From Bacteroidales bacterium (GTDB lineage: Bacteria > Bacteroidota > Bacteroidia > Bacteroidales > P3), in assembly GCA_024400495.1 (NCBI GenBank), contig JAKSMR010000027.1:1-33864 (forward strand): a DNA stretch of 33,864 bases, in the 5' to 3' direction. How positions within the stretch are numbered: the first letter of the stretch is position 1; each line of letters opens with the position of its first letter. The position numbers and the translations under genes are program-made. Positions 1 to 7,639 of this stretch are shown here, one piece after another. A model generated the notes under the pieces. It did not search any database. It worked only from the letters and a program-made list of their open reading frames with translations, and was not told where the DNA came from.

Positions 1-2068
1 TGAGTTTCTTCTTGTGGTTGAGCATCCAGTCGATGCAGAGACGGGTGATGAAGATGGAGGTGAAGAGGGAGGTAACGATACCGATGCAGAGAGTTACTGC
101 GAAACCCTGAACAGGACCGGAACCGAACATGATAAGCACAAGACCAAGGAGGAAGGTGGTGACCTGACCGTCGATGATAGCAGAGTATGCGTTGGAGAAA
201 CCTTCTTCAACAGCGTTGGCGAGGCTCTTGCCTGCGCGGAGTTCTTCTTTGATACGCTCGTAGATAATTACGTTACCATCCACAGCCATTGCCATGGTAA
301 GGACGATACCTGCAATACCGGGGAGGGTGAGTACGGAACCGATGGAGGCGATGATACCCATCAGCATGAACACGTTGGTGATGAGAGCAACAACAGACAC
401 CCAACCTGCGCGGTTGTAGAATACTACCATATAAATAAGTACTACTACGAAAGCGAGGATGAAGGAGATGAGACCATTACGGATGGATTCCTGACCCAGG
501 GAAGGACCAACAACAGCTTCCTGAACGATAACGGCAGGAGCGGGAAGTTTACCAGACTTAAGAATGTTGGCAAGGTCCTTAGCCTCTTCGAGAGTGAAGT
601 CACCGGTGATGGAGGAGCGGCCACCTGCAATTTCGCCGTTAACAACGGGAGCAGAGTAAACCAGGTTGTCGAGAACGATAGCAACACAACGGCCAACATT
701 TTCGCCGGTGATGCGTTTCCACTCGCGCGCACCTTCATTATTCATTGTCATAGAAATCTCGTTGCCACCAACCTGGCTGAAGTCCTGACGAGCGTCGGTG
801 ATGACACCACCGTCCAGAAGAGCGGAAGCATCGCGGGTGCTTACGTTGATTGCATAGAGAGCATAGAAACCTGCACCTTCCTTGAACTCCTTGGCAGCCC
901 AGAGGAATTTGATACGACGGCCATCGATAACTTTCTTCTCGGTAGCCTTGTTGAGCATCTCGGTGATGGTAGCGCGATCTTTAGCAGCAGCATAACCTAC
1001 AACGGGACCATAGACACGGCCCTGCTCGTCATAGTTGGGCTGGAGGAGAGAGAAGAGAGGATGCTCTTTGGTGGCAGCCTCGTTCTCAACGGCAGTTTCT
1101 TCGGTGTTCTTGGTGAGTGCGTCGACAGCAGAGTCGGCAGCAGCAAGTTCTTCTGCTTCCTCCATTGCAGTTTCCTCTTCGGAGGTAAGACCAGCAACGG
1201 AAGCAAGATATTCGTCAGCCTTTACAAGAGCGTTGAAGGCATTAGCAGCATCCTTCTGAGCATCGTCGCTGCTACCGCCGCAAGCCAACCAGAACTCGAG
1301 CTGGGCGGTACCCTGCAGGAGTTTGCGAACACGCTCGGGGTCTTTAACGCCGGGGAGTTCGACGAGGATGCGCTCGGAAGCGCGGAGCTGCTGGATGGTG
1401 GGCTGAGCAACGCCAAACTTATCAATACGCTGACGGAGGATTTCATATGTGCGGTCATAAGCGCCATCGGTCTCTGCCTTCACAACCTTCATTACGGCAG
1501 CGTTGTCGTCGTTGAGTTTGATACGGTCGCGGAGCTGAGACTGGAAATAAGAAGCCAGCTGAACATCGGACTTGAGGGATACGATTGCTTCGTAGAACAA
1601 AGAAACAAAGTCCTTGTTGGTAGTGGTCTTCTGATTTTGAAGAGCCAGTTCAATAGCCTTGTTGAAGGTGCTGTCGTCGGTGTGGTTAGCGAGAGCCTTC
1701 ACAACGTCAACAGTCGAAACCTCGAGCATAACGTTCATACCACCCTTAAGGTCAAGACCGAGATTAATCTCGCGGCCCTGGCACTGGCGATAGGTGTAGC
1801 CGAGCCAGAGTTTCTCATTCGCCATGGAATCAAGGTAGTGAGATTCAAAGGCAACGCCAAGAGAGTCGGCAGCAATCATAGCCAGCTTCTCATCATTCTT
1901 GGCAAGTTTTTTAGCAAGTGCCTGGGTAGCATCGCTGCTTACATAGGCTTTAGTAGCTTCCTTTGCGTGTTTTTCCACATTGCGAGTAGCAAACGTGAAC
2001 GACAGTTGGAACAAACATACCAACGCAAAGCAAATAGTCAGAAATCTGATAAGTCCTTTATTTTGCAT
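1..2068 (-). CDS. secD: Protein translocase subunit SecD (or SecDF fusion), C-terminal part cut by window edge
   Basis: This is the Sec accessory subunit that uses the proton-motive force to help pull exported proteins across the inner membrane. The reading frame starts at ATG 2068 and is open for 689 codons to the window edge. The N-terminus is a membrane segment (MQNKGLIRFLTICFALVCLF), followed by the SecD signature GLDLKGGMNVMLEVS. Near the edge come the C-terminal membrane bundle motifs GIVLTMAMAVDGNVIIYERI and SNAYSAIIDGQVTT, and then GFAVTLCIGIVTSLFTSIF. The last residues visible (ITRLCIDWMLNHKKK) are where SecD normally ends. Bacteroidota often fuse SecD to SecF, and whether that happens here cannot be seen. 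It is divergent from radC and has its own promoter-like site. The opposite strand is also open over this stretch but encodes nothing recognisable. Confidence 0.95.
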   Translation of the reverse strand, partial: MQNKGLIRFLTICFALVCLFQLSFTFATRNVEKHAKEATKAYVSSDATQALAKKLAKNDEKLAMIAADSLGVAFESHYLDSMANEKLWLGYTYRQCQGREINLGLDLKGGMNVMLEVSTVDVVKALANHTDDSTFNKAIELALQNQKTTTNKDFVSLFYEAIVSLKSDVQLASYFQSQLRDRIKLNDDNAAVMKVVKAETDGAYDRTYEILRQRIDKFGVAQPTIQQLRASERILVELPGVKDPERVRKLLQGTAQLEFWLACGGSSDDAQKDAANAFNALVKADEYLASVAGLTSEEETAMEEAEELAAADSAVDALTKNTEETAVENEAATKEHPLFSLLQPNYDEQGRVYGPVVGYAAAKDRATITEMLNKATEKKVIDGRRIKFLWAAKEFKEGAGFYALYAINVSTRDASALLDGGVITDARQDFSQVGGNEISMTMNNEGAREWKRITGENVGRCVAIVLDNLVYSAPVVNGEIAGGRSSITGDFTLEEAKDLANILKSGKLPAPAVIVQEAVVGPSLGQESIRNGLISFILAFVVVLIYMVVFYNRAGWVSVVALITNVFMLMGIIASIGSVLTLPGIAGIVLTMAMAVDGNVIIYERIKEELRAGKSLANAVEEGFSNAYSAIIDGQVTTFLLGLVLIMFGSGPVQGFAVTLCIGIVTSLFTSIFITRLCIDWMLNHKKKL

Positions 2069-2113
2069 AGTTTATATAATAATTAGTTTTGTTTTCGCAT
2101 AGTTATTGAATGT

Positions 2114-2145
2114 GCAAAGATACTAATTTTTTATTAAATAGCAAC
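2114..2145 (-). promoter_or_regulatory. Bacteroidales-type promoter of secD
   Basis: On the minus strand TATCTTTGC (2114-2122) matches the Bacteroides -7 element TAnnTTTG. Nineteen bases upstream is GTTG (2142-2145), one mismatch from the -33 TTTG. It sits about 45 bases before the secD start. Confidence 0.55.
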
Positions 2146-2165
2146 AATATTTCAGAAAATATTTT

Positions 2166-2174
2166 TACTTTTGC
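2166..2174 (+). promoter_or_regulatory. -7 element of the radC promoter
   Basis: TACTTTTGC matches TAnnTTTG plus the following pyrimidine and lies 25 bases before the radC ATG. No TTTG is seen at the expected -33 distance, so only the -7 half is supported. Confidence 0.5.
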
Positions 2175-2198
2175 AAAATCTTTTCAAACCAAAAAGAG

Positions 2199-2912
2199 AT
2201 GAAAGAAAAACATAATCTCACTCTAAACGACTGGGACAGTGCGGATAAGCCGCGCGAGAAGATGATCAACCTCAGCCGAAAAAACTTGACCGAAGCCGAA
2301 CTGCTGGCTATAATCATCGGAAGCGGAGTCCCGGGGCAGAATGTTGTCGACCTGGCCAAAGAGATTTACGCCTCCGCCGACCAGAACCTCATGACACTTT
2401 CGCGATACGAAATAGCCGACTTCAAGAGGTTTAACGGCATAGGAGATGCTAAAGCCGTGAGTATCGTGGCAGCCATGGAGCTAGCCACAAGACTCTACCA
2501 GAAACGATGGGACGAGAAAGAGGTTATCGTGCACGAAAGCAAGGACATAGCCCAGTATATCAGACCTTTGATATCCGACCTTAACCACGAAGAGTTCCAT
2601 GCCATCTATTTTAACTCGCGCAACAAGGTTATCGGCCGGGAGCTCATCTGCAAAGGCGGTCTCAACACGACGCCTGTTGACATCCGACTGATTTTCAAGG
2701 GAGCGCTAAAATGCAACGCCACAGCTATGGCCGTCGCTCACAACCACCCGTCGGGATCCTTCGTTCCCTCGCAAAACGACAAAACGCTTACCACAAACAT
2801 CTATGAGGCCAGCCGCCTTATGCGGATCACACTTCTCGACCATCTTATCGTAGGAATTGATCCATCCGGAAAACCCGGATTCTTCAGTTTCCATGACGAA
2901 GGATATCTCTAA
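2199..2912 (+). CDS. radC: RadC family protein (JAB/MPN domain)
   Basis: The protein has 237 residues, normal for full-length RadC. The N-terminal half carries a helix-hairpin-helix-like region (FKRFNGIGDAKAVSIVAAMELA). The C-terminal half is the JAMM/MPN metalloprotease-like domain with EEFHAIYFNSRNKVI and the metal-site motif HNHPSGSFVPSQND, two histidines and an aspartate. RadC was long called a DNA repair protein. Its biochemical activity is still unclear and the repair role has been questioned. The start ATG at 2199 follows AAAGAG and fits the -7 element just upstream. It stands alone, divergent from secD and convergent with folB. Confidence 0.93.
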   Translation: MKEKHNLTLNDWDSADKPREKMINLSRKNLTEAELLAIIIGSGVPGQNVVDLAKEIYASADQNLMTLSRYEIADFKRFNGIGDAKAVSIVAAMELATRLYQKRWDEKEVIVHESKDIAQYIRPLISDLNHEEFHAIYFNSRNKVIGRELICKGGLNTTPVDIRLIFKGALKCNATAMAVAHNHPSGSFVPSQNDKTLTTNIYEASRLMRITLLDHLIVGIDPSGKPGFFSFHDEGYL

Positions 2913-2995
2913 ATAGCGAAACAAGCAATATTCATGCTATCAAACATAAAGAACATATATTTAACATTTGATAACAGTCAAAAATAGTCATATAT

Positions 2996-3031
2996 AAAAG
3001 TGTTTCTACAGCTCTATCCGGACCACTTTTT
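2996..3031. terminator. Possible terminator between convergent radC and folB
   Basis: AAAAGTG (2996-3002) pairs with CACTTTT (3024-3030) around a 21-base loop, and a T follows on the plus strand. The stem is short and AT-rich, so this is only a candidate. The rest of the 207-base gap (2913-3119) shows nothing else. Confidence 0.3.
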
Positions 3032-3119
3032 AACCTCATATTTTTGACAAAAGAAAGAGGGACACGGACTCCCGCTCACACAGAAGTTCATATCCCAATC
3101 AACCTTTAGAGAACGAAGG

Positions 3120-3476
3120 CTACCTCGACACAACGATCTCCACACTTACCGACTCCATCTGGCCACCAAGCGGGGGATTCATCTTGCTTACTTTTACGAC
3201 AACATTTTCGACCGAGGGAAATTCTCCAAGAATGGCATTCCCGATTCGATCGGCAACACATTCCAACAGATGAGACGGAGTCATCATCTCCCGTTTCACA
3301 ACCTGATAGACGGCAAGGTAGTTGACCGTATGACTCAGATCATCACTTTTCTGAGCCTGCGTTGTATCCGTTTCCATCCGCACATTTACGGTAAAATAGG
3401 TGCCTATCTTCTGCTCCTCGGAGAAGCAGCCATGATAGGCGTAGAACTTCATATTATCGATAGATATATAACTCAT
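3120..3476 (-). CDS. folB: Dihydroneopterin aldolase
   Basis: This enzyme converts 7,8-dihydroneopterin to 6-hydroxymethyl-dihydropterin and glycolaldehyde in folate synthesis. At 118 residues the length is typical. Visible family motifs are YHGCFSEEQ (residues 14-22, with the conserved catalytic-region glutamates), HTVNY (49-53, usually DTVNY), HLLECVADRI with the substrate-binding glutamate at 72, and the C-terminal VSKMNPPLGG with the catalytic-type lysine at 98. No other folate gene is next to it. The 230-base gap upstream to pheS holds no gene but carries short repeats, described separately. No convincing -7 element was found for this gene. Confidence 0.92.
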   Translation of the reverse strand: MSYISIDNMKFYAYHGCFSEEQKIGTYFTVNVRMETDTTQAQKSDDLSHTVNYLAVYQVVKREMMTPSHLLECVADRIGNAILGEFPSVENVVVKVSKMNPPLGGQMESVSVEIVVSR

Positions 3477-3603
3477 AGCTGCAGACAGTTATCTATAGAT
3501 TTTAGCATAATTTAACAAACGCCATATTCAATCCGATCTGATGTCGTTGCCATCGCGATTTCCTTCTCAGCAAAGAAAGAGCAACACCCGCTTTGCTAAA
3601 GAC

Positions 3604-3664
3604 CAATTCCGTACCAACCCCTGCTTTTGTTCGGAATTGATACGGAATTGATACGGAATTGATG
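3604..3664. repeat. Three tandem 11-bp units plus an inverted partner
   Basis: CGGAATTGATA, CGGAATTGATA and CGGAATTGATG follow one another at 3632-3664. CAATTCCG at 3604-3611 is the reverse complement of the start of the first unit, so a hairpin with a 20-base loop is possible. The array lies just after the pheS stop, reading along the minus strand. Confidence 0.85.
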
Positions 3665-3667
3665 ACT

Positions 3668-3699
3668 GGCTAGACCGAGCCTAGAGGGATGCTAGCCGG
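3668..3699. repeat. Small inverted repeat with a word shared by other intergenic regions
   Basis: GGCTAG (3668-3673) and CTAGCC (3692-3697) form an inverted repeat directly downstream of pheS. The 13-mer GGATGCTAGCCGG (3687-3699) recurs at 24932-24944, and CCGAGCCTAG (3675-3684) recurs at 10726-10735. It could be a pheS terminator, but there is no T-run. Confidence 0.5.
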
Positions 3700-3706
3700 G
3701 TTTCGG

Positions 3707-4747
3707 TTATACAATTGCTTCAAACTGCTTGAGGAAGCGAAGATCGTTTTCGAAATAGAGACGGAGGTCGCGAATCTGGTATTTCAGCATGGCCATACGC
3801 TCCACACCCATACCGAGGGCGAAACCTGTATACTCCTTGGGATCGATGCCGCAAGACTGGAGGACATTGGGGTCAACCATACCACAGCCGAGGATTTCGA
3901 GCCAGCCCGTACCCTTGCAGATGTTGCAGCCTTTGCCTCCGCAGATGTTGCACGAGATATCCATCTCTGCCGAGGGCTCTGTGAAGGGGAAATAGCTGGG
4001 GCGGAGTCGGATCTGAGTGTCGGCGCCGAACATCTCCTTGGCGAAGTAAAGAAGGGTCTGCTTGAGGTCGGCGAAAGTCACCTTCTTGTCGACATACAGA
4101 GCTTCCACCTGATGGAAAATGCAATGTGCGCGGGCGGAGATCGCCTCGTTGCGGAAGACGCGACCGGGAGCGATGATGCGGATCGGGGGCTTGCTGTTCT
4201 CCATGACACGCACCTGGACGGAAGAGGTGTGAGTGCGGAGAGCCACCTCCTGGCGACCTTCGGTCTTTTCGACGAAGAAAGTGTCCTGCATATCGCGGGC
4301 GGGATGGTCGGGAGGGAAGTTCAAGGCGGAGAAGAGATGCCAGTCGTCTTCGATTTCAACAGACTCGGCAACTGTAAATCCGATACGGGAGAAGATCTCG
4401 GTAATTTCGTTCATCACTACGGAAAGGACGTGACGGCTGCCGATTTCCGAGAAATTGGTGGGCATGGTAAGATCGTGGATGTCTTCAAACTCCTTGGCAT
4501 TCTCGACATAGGATTTAAATTCCTCGATCTTGTTCTGAGCGGCAACCTTGAGCTGGTTGAGGATCTGGCCGACTTCTTTCTTCTGGTCGTTGGGGATGGT
4601 CTTAAACTGCTCAAAGAGCTCGGAGACAAGACCTTTCTTACCCAAATACTTAATACGGAACATCTCTACTTCAGCACCTTTATCCTTGAAGTTTTCGATA
4701 GAGGTAGCCTGAATATCTTTGATGTACTGAGCTATTTTCTCTTTCAT
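3707..4747 (-). CDS. pheS: Phenylalanyl-tRNA synthetase alpha subunit
   Basis: This is the catalytic subunit of the heterotetrameric phenylalanyl-tRNA synthetase, which charges tRNA-Phe. It has 346 residues. The N-terminal helical coiled-coil region is followed by the class II catalytic core: VALRTHTSSVQVRVM (motif 2 region), HQVEALYVDKKVTFADLK, PSYFPFTEPSAEMDI and GFALGMGVERMAMLKY (motif 3). A four-cysteine cluster, CNICGGKGCNIC, sits between the FTEPSAE and GWLEILGCGMVDP motifs. I recall similar insertions in other Bacteroidales PheS proteins, and it may bind a metal. The gene starts 21 bases after the cyclophilin stop and is probably cotranscribed with it. pheT is not in the window. Confidence 0.96.
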   Translation of the reverse strand: MKEKIAQYIKDIQATSIENFKDKGAEVEMFRIKYLGKKGLVSELFEQFKTIPNDQKKEVGQILNQLKVAAQNKIEEFKSYVENAKEFEDIHDLTMPTNFSEIGSRHVLSVVMNEITEIFSRIGFTVAESVEIEDDWHLFSALNFPPDHPARDMQDTFFVEKTEGRQEVALRTHTSSVQVRVMENSKPPIRIIAPGRVFRNEAISARAHCIFHQVEALYVDKKVTFADLKQTLLYFAKEMFGADTQIRLRPSYFPFTEPSAEMDISCNICGGKGCNICKGTGWLEILGCGMVDPNVLQSCGIDPKEYTGFALGMGVERMAMLKYQIRDLRLYFENDLRFLKQFEAIV

Positions 4748-4768
4748 AACGAGAACACAAATATATTG

Positions 4769-5485
4769 TTATTTTACTTTATTTAATTTCTTCAACAGTT
4801 TCTTGACCTGCTTCTTGTTGAGCATGGTCATCCTCATCTTCACATCCTCAACGGGACGGTTGTTGGGGTCGCATTTCACGGCAGCAATCTTATCGATCAC
4901 TTCCAAGCCCACCACGACTTGGCCGAAAACGGTATAATCCATATCGAGGAAAGGCGTTCCTCCAATGGTTGCATAAACCTCTTTCTGCTCGTCGGTATAG
5001 GTTTTCCGATAGCGCATCTCGATCATATGCATTCTGTTTTCATCCCAGAGCTCGCCCTGGACGATGTAGAACTGGCAAGCCGAGGAAGCCTTCTCCGGAT
5101 TGTTGTCTCTAGCTGCCGCGAGAGCACCTTTCTTGTGATAGAGGGCGGGGTTGAACTCAGCCGGGACACGATAGCCTATATTGCCGTCGCCAAGCATCTG
5201 GCCGGGCTTGGCGTCTTTGGATTTGGGGTCGCCTCCCTGGATCATAAATTTATCGATAACACGATGAAAAATAAGTCCATTGTAGAACCCTTCGTTCACT
5301 AATTTCACAAAATTGTCACGATGCTGAGGCGTTTCGTTGTAAAGTTTCGCAACCATGCTTCCCGAGTCAGTCTCGATGAATACATACTGACAATCAGCAT
5401 CCTTAGCACTATTCTTCTCACCCTTCTGGGCAAAGAGCGCCATAGCGGAGCATAAAAAAATCAATAAAAAAGAAAGTTTTTTCAT
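4769..5485 (-). CDS. Exported cyclophilin-type peptidyl-prolyl cis-trans isomerase
   Basis: The protein has 238 residues and an N-terminal signal peptide (MKKLSFLLIFLCSAMALFAQ), so it should act as a periplasmic protein-folding isomerase. The cyclophilin core is clear: FHRVIDKFMIQGGDP contains the catalytic-type arginine and the substrate-pocket residues, followed by SSACQFYIV and the closing YTVFGQVVVGLEVIDKI. An insertion of about 35 residues (roughly 150-185, MHMIEMRYRKTYTDEQKE and onward) lies before the final strands, as is common in Bacteroidales members. The tail is lysine-rich. It is probably the first gene of a transcript that continues into pheS, with a well-formed promoter upstream. 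Confidence 0.93.
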   Translation of the reverse strand: MKKLSFLLIFLCSAMALFAQKGEKNSAKDADCQYVFIETDSGSMVAKLYNETPQHRDNFVKLVNEGFYNGLIFHRVIDKFMIQGGDPKSKDAKPGQMLGDGNIGYRVPAEFNPALYHKKGALAAARDNNPEKASSACQFYIVQGELWDENRMHMIEMRYRKTYTDEQKEVYATIGGTPFLDMDYTVFGQVVVGLEVIDKIAAVKCDPNNRPVEDVKMRMTMLNKKQVKKLLKKLNKVK

Positions 5486-5505
5486 AATAATCCGTATAAA
5501 ATTAC

Positions 5506-5514
5506 TATTTTTGC
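5506..5514 (+). promoter_or_regulatory. -7 element of the lipoprotein-DUF4301 operon promoter
   Basis: TATTTTTGC matches TAnnTTTG. It is 54 bases before the lipoprotein start. Only a T-run near 5477-5482 could serve as the -33 element. It lies 4 bases from the oppositely directed -7 element of the cyclophilin gene. Confidence 0.5.
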
Positions 5515-5518
5515 AGTT

Positions 5519-5552
5519 GCAAAATTAGCAAAAAATCCTTGAATAAAACAAA
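5519..5552 (-). promoter_or_regulatory. Promoter of the cyclophilin-pheS transcript
   Basis: On the minus strand TTTG (5549-5552), a 21-base spacer and TAATTTTGC (5519-5527) match the Bacteroides -33/-7 consensus fully. The start codon is 34 bases further on. Confidence 0.7.
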
Positions 5553-5567
5553 AATAATATAAACATT

Positions 5568-5978
5568 ATGAAGAAAAAAACTTTACTTTTCCTCAGTATT
5601 GTATTACTCAGCGGATTAACAACCCTCTTCTCTTCCTGCGACAAAGACACAAACAGCTATGTAGACGTATATGTTGTGGACGAGAACAACCCCAATATCT
5701 GCTGTCCTAACGCATATGTGAAGATTGATATCGACAACAGCTACGTGAAACAGGAAGGTTATACTGATGCTGGCGGACATTTCAAGACTTCGTTCCAGGA
5801 TCCTGCCATTTTCGACGTTTATGTTGAATACGAAGGCGGCTGCTATGGCGAAGAATACGACCCCGCCATCTACAAATGCTACCGCGTGGGAACCAATACC
5901 GTTCGTCTGAAAGAAGGCGAAACCGTTAATGTTACCGTACAGGTCAGCTCCGACATCATTCGCGAGCACAGACAATAA
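5568..5978 (+). CDS. Small surface or periplasmic lipoprotein, beta-sandwich-like, function unknown
   Basis: The protein has 136 residues. It opens with a lipoprotein signal peptide (MKKKTLLFLSIVLLSGLTTL) ending at the lipobox FSSC, so the mature protein would be lipid-anchored at the cysteine. The remainder is beta-rich. EGYTDAGGHFKTSF followed by FDVYVEYEGG resembles the carboxypeptidase regulatory-like or CnaB-like fold, where a turn of the type T-D-x-x-G-x-F is common. Paired cysteines (ICCP, GGCYG, YKCYR) could form disulfides. The gene is 15 bases upstream of the DUF4301 gene and probably cotranscribed with it. I do not recognise a named family beyond the fold type. Confidence 0.8.
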   Translation: MKKKTLLFLSIVLLSGLTTLFSSCDKDTNSYVDVYVVDENNPNICCPNAYVKIDIDNSYVKQEGYTDAGGHFKTSFQDPAIFDVYVEYEGGCYGEEYDPAIYKCYRVGTNTVRLKEGETVNVTVQVSSDIIREHRQ

Positions 5979-5993
5979 GAAACCATATTCATT

Positions 5994-7553
5994 ATGAGTC
6001 AGACTTTTACAAGCGACGATTTGAAACAAATCGCCGCTTTAGGCATATCCATAGAAGCTGTCGAACGACAGATGGAGAACTTCCGCAACGGGTTCCCCAA
6101 GACCCAGCTGGTTGAGGCCGCCACAGTCGAAAATGGCGGTATTGTACGAATGGAAGACAACGACATCAACCACTATTCCAAACAGTACGAGAAACTCTCC
6201 GAAGGGAAGACCATCCTCAAGTTCGTTCCCGCATCGGGTGCTGCAACCCGCATGTTCAAAGACCTTTACGCCTTCTCGTCTTCCTACTTCGGAGTCGACC
6301 AGAACTTCGCCAACGAGTATCCTAGCGTGAAGGAATTCCTTGAGCACATACGCACCTTCGCGTTCTTCGACGACCTGAAGAACTGCATGAAACGCTCCTC
6401 GCTCGATTTTGGAGACTACATGGATCGCGGCGACTTCACAACCGTGATCAATTTCCTTCTGAAAGAGCAATATCTCAGCTATGGCACATTACCCAAAGCC
6501 TTGCTGAAATTCCACAAATATGGCGAAATCCAGAGAACTTCTCTGGAAGAGCATATCATCGAAGGTATCGAATATGCGCAGACCAAAGACGGACAGGTGA
6601 ACATTCATTTTACCGTATCTCCCGAACATCGTCCTCTTTTCAAAAAGAAAGTTGCAGAAGTCAAGAAATACTACGAAAGCATTTTTGGCGTAAGACTTCA
6701 CATAACATTCTCAGAACAAAAGCACTACACCGACACCATCGCCGTTGACGAATACAACAATCCCATACGCGACGACGCCGGCAAGCTTACCTTCCGCCCA
6801 GGAGGCCATGGCGCTCTGATCGAGAACCTCAACGAACAAAAAGCCGACCTCATCCTTGTGAAGAATATCGACAACGTGGTTCCCGACTGGATGAAACACA
6901 CCACTATCATCTATAAAAAGGTTCTGGCCGGTCTTTTGCTTGAGCTTCAGGAGAAAACCTTTGGCTATCTTCGCCAACTGGACAAATTGTCAAAGCAGAG
7001 AAACCCCTCCCCTGCCCTTCTCTCCGAGATAGAGCAGTTTGCCGTCAAGGAGCTCCGTGCAGACCTTCCTGACACCAGCAATCTGGCCCTCCTTGAACGC
7101 GTCGCCCTACTCAAACAGAAGCTCAACCGACCCATGCGAATCTGTGGAATGGTGAAGAACCAAGGCGAGCCCGGAGGCGGTCCTTTCTTCACTCTCAACA
7201 CACATGGTATCAAGAGCCTGCAGATAGTAGAGACCGCACAGATAAACCGCAAGGACCCCTCTCAGGAAGCGATCCTCTCCTCCGCTACCCACTTCAACCC
7301 CGTAGATCTGGTCTGTGCCACGAAGGATTATCGTGGCCGTCGTTTCGACCTGCGCCAATATGTAGATCCTGCAACCGGATTCATCTCCAAGAAGAGCAAA
7401 GGAGCCCTTACTGTAAAATCCCAGGAGCTTCCCGGACTATGGAATGGAGCCATGGCTAATTGGATCACTATTTTCGTAGAAGTTCCTCTGGCAACATTCA
7501 ATCCCGTCAAAACCGTCAACGACCTTCTGAGAAAAGAACATCTGGAGAACTAA
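5994..7553 (+). CDS. DUF4301 family protein, possible nucleotidyltransferase-like fold
   Basis: The protein has 519 residues, matching what I know of the DUF4301 family of Bacteroidota, whose function is unknown. There is no signal peptide. Conserved-looking blocks are FVPASGAATRMFKDL (residues 77-91), FRPGGHGALIENL (267-279), VKNIDNVVPDW (289-299) and GMVKNQGEPGGGPFF further on. The glycine loop near residue 80, the GGHGAL block and the KNIDN block recall the uridylyltransferase pattern seen in UDP-sugar pyrophosphorylases. That assignment is my inference. It is the second gene after a small lipoprotein and ends at a strong hairpin. Confidence 0.85.
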   Translation: MSQTFTSDDLKQIAALGISIEAVERQMENFRNGFPKTQLVEAATVENGGIVRMEDNDINHYSKQYEKLSEGKTILKFVPASGAATRMFKDLYAFSSSYFGVDQNFANEYPSVKEFLEHIRTFAFFDDLKNCMKRSSLDFGDYMDRGDFTTVINFLLKEQYLSYGTLPKALLKFHKYGEIQRTSLEEHIIEGIEYAQTKDGQVNIHFTVSPEHRPLFKKKVAEVKKYYESIFGVRLHITFSEQKHYTDTIAVDEYNNPIRDDAGKLTFRPGGHGALIENLNEQKADLILVKNIDNVVPDWMKHTTIIYKKVLAGLLLELQEKTFGYLRQLDKLSKQRNPSPALLSEIEQFAVKELRADLPDTSNLALLERVALLKQKLNRPMRICGMVKNQGEPGGGPFFTLNTHGIKSLQIVETAQINRKDPSQEAILSSATHFNPVDLVCATKDYRGRRFDLRQYVDPATGFISKKSKGALTVKSQELPGLWNGAMANWITIFVEVPLATFNPVKTVNDLLRKEHLEN

Positions 7554-7581
7554 AAAGACTATTCCCCTCGAACAAACATAA

Positions 7582-7607
7582 AAGGAGGCCTCCCTCGAGG
7601 CCTCCTT
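7582..7607. terminator. Bidirectional terminator between the DUF4301 gene and glmS
   Basis: AAGGAGGCCTC (7582-7592) and GAGGCCTCCTT (7597-7607) are perfect 11-bp arms around the loop CCTC. It sits between two convergent genes, 29 bases after one stop and 33 bases before the other. The flanks are AT-rich rather than pure T-runs. Confidence 0.8.
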
Positions 7608-7639
7608 CTATTATATATCTTTCGCAGATACTGCTCCAG

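Noticed and set aside
14-2086. Long open frame on the plus strand opposite secD
   Set aside because: It has no recognisable domain, and the minus strand gives a clear SecD protein. The opposite frame is open only because of codon bias. Similar long shadows lie opposite wzc/rfbA (20437-23727), the AddB-like gene (25849-28863) and the OmpA/TPR gene (28826-30640).
4758-4765. TATATTTG on the minus strand just before pheS as a pheS promoter
   Set aside because: It is only about 10 bases from the pheS ATG, leaving almost no leader, and there is no -33 partner. Cotranscription with the cyclophilin gene is simpler.
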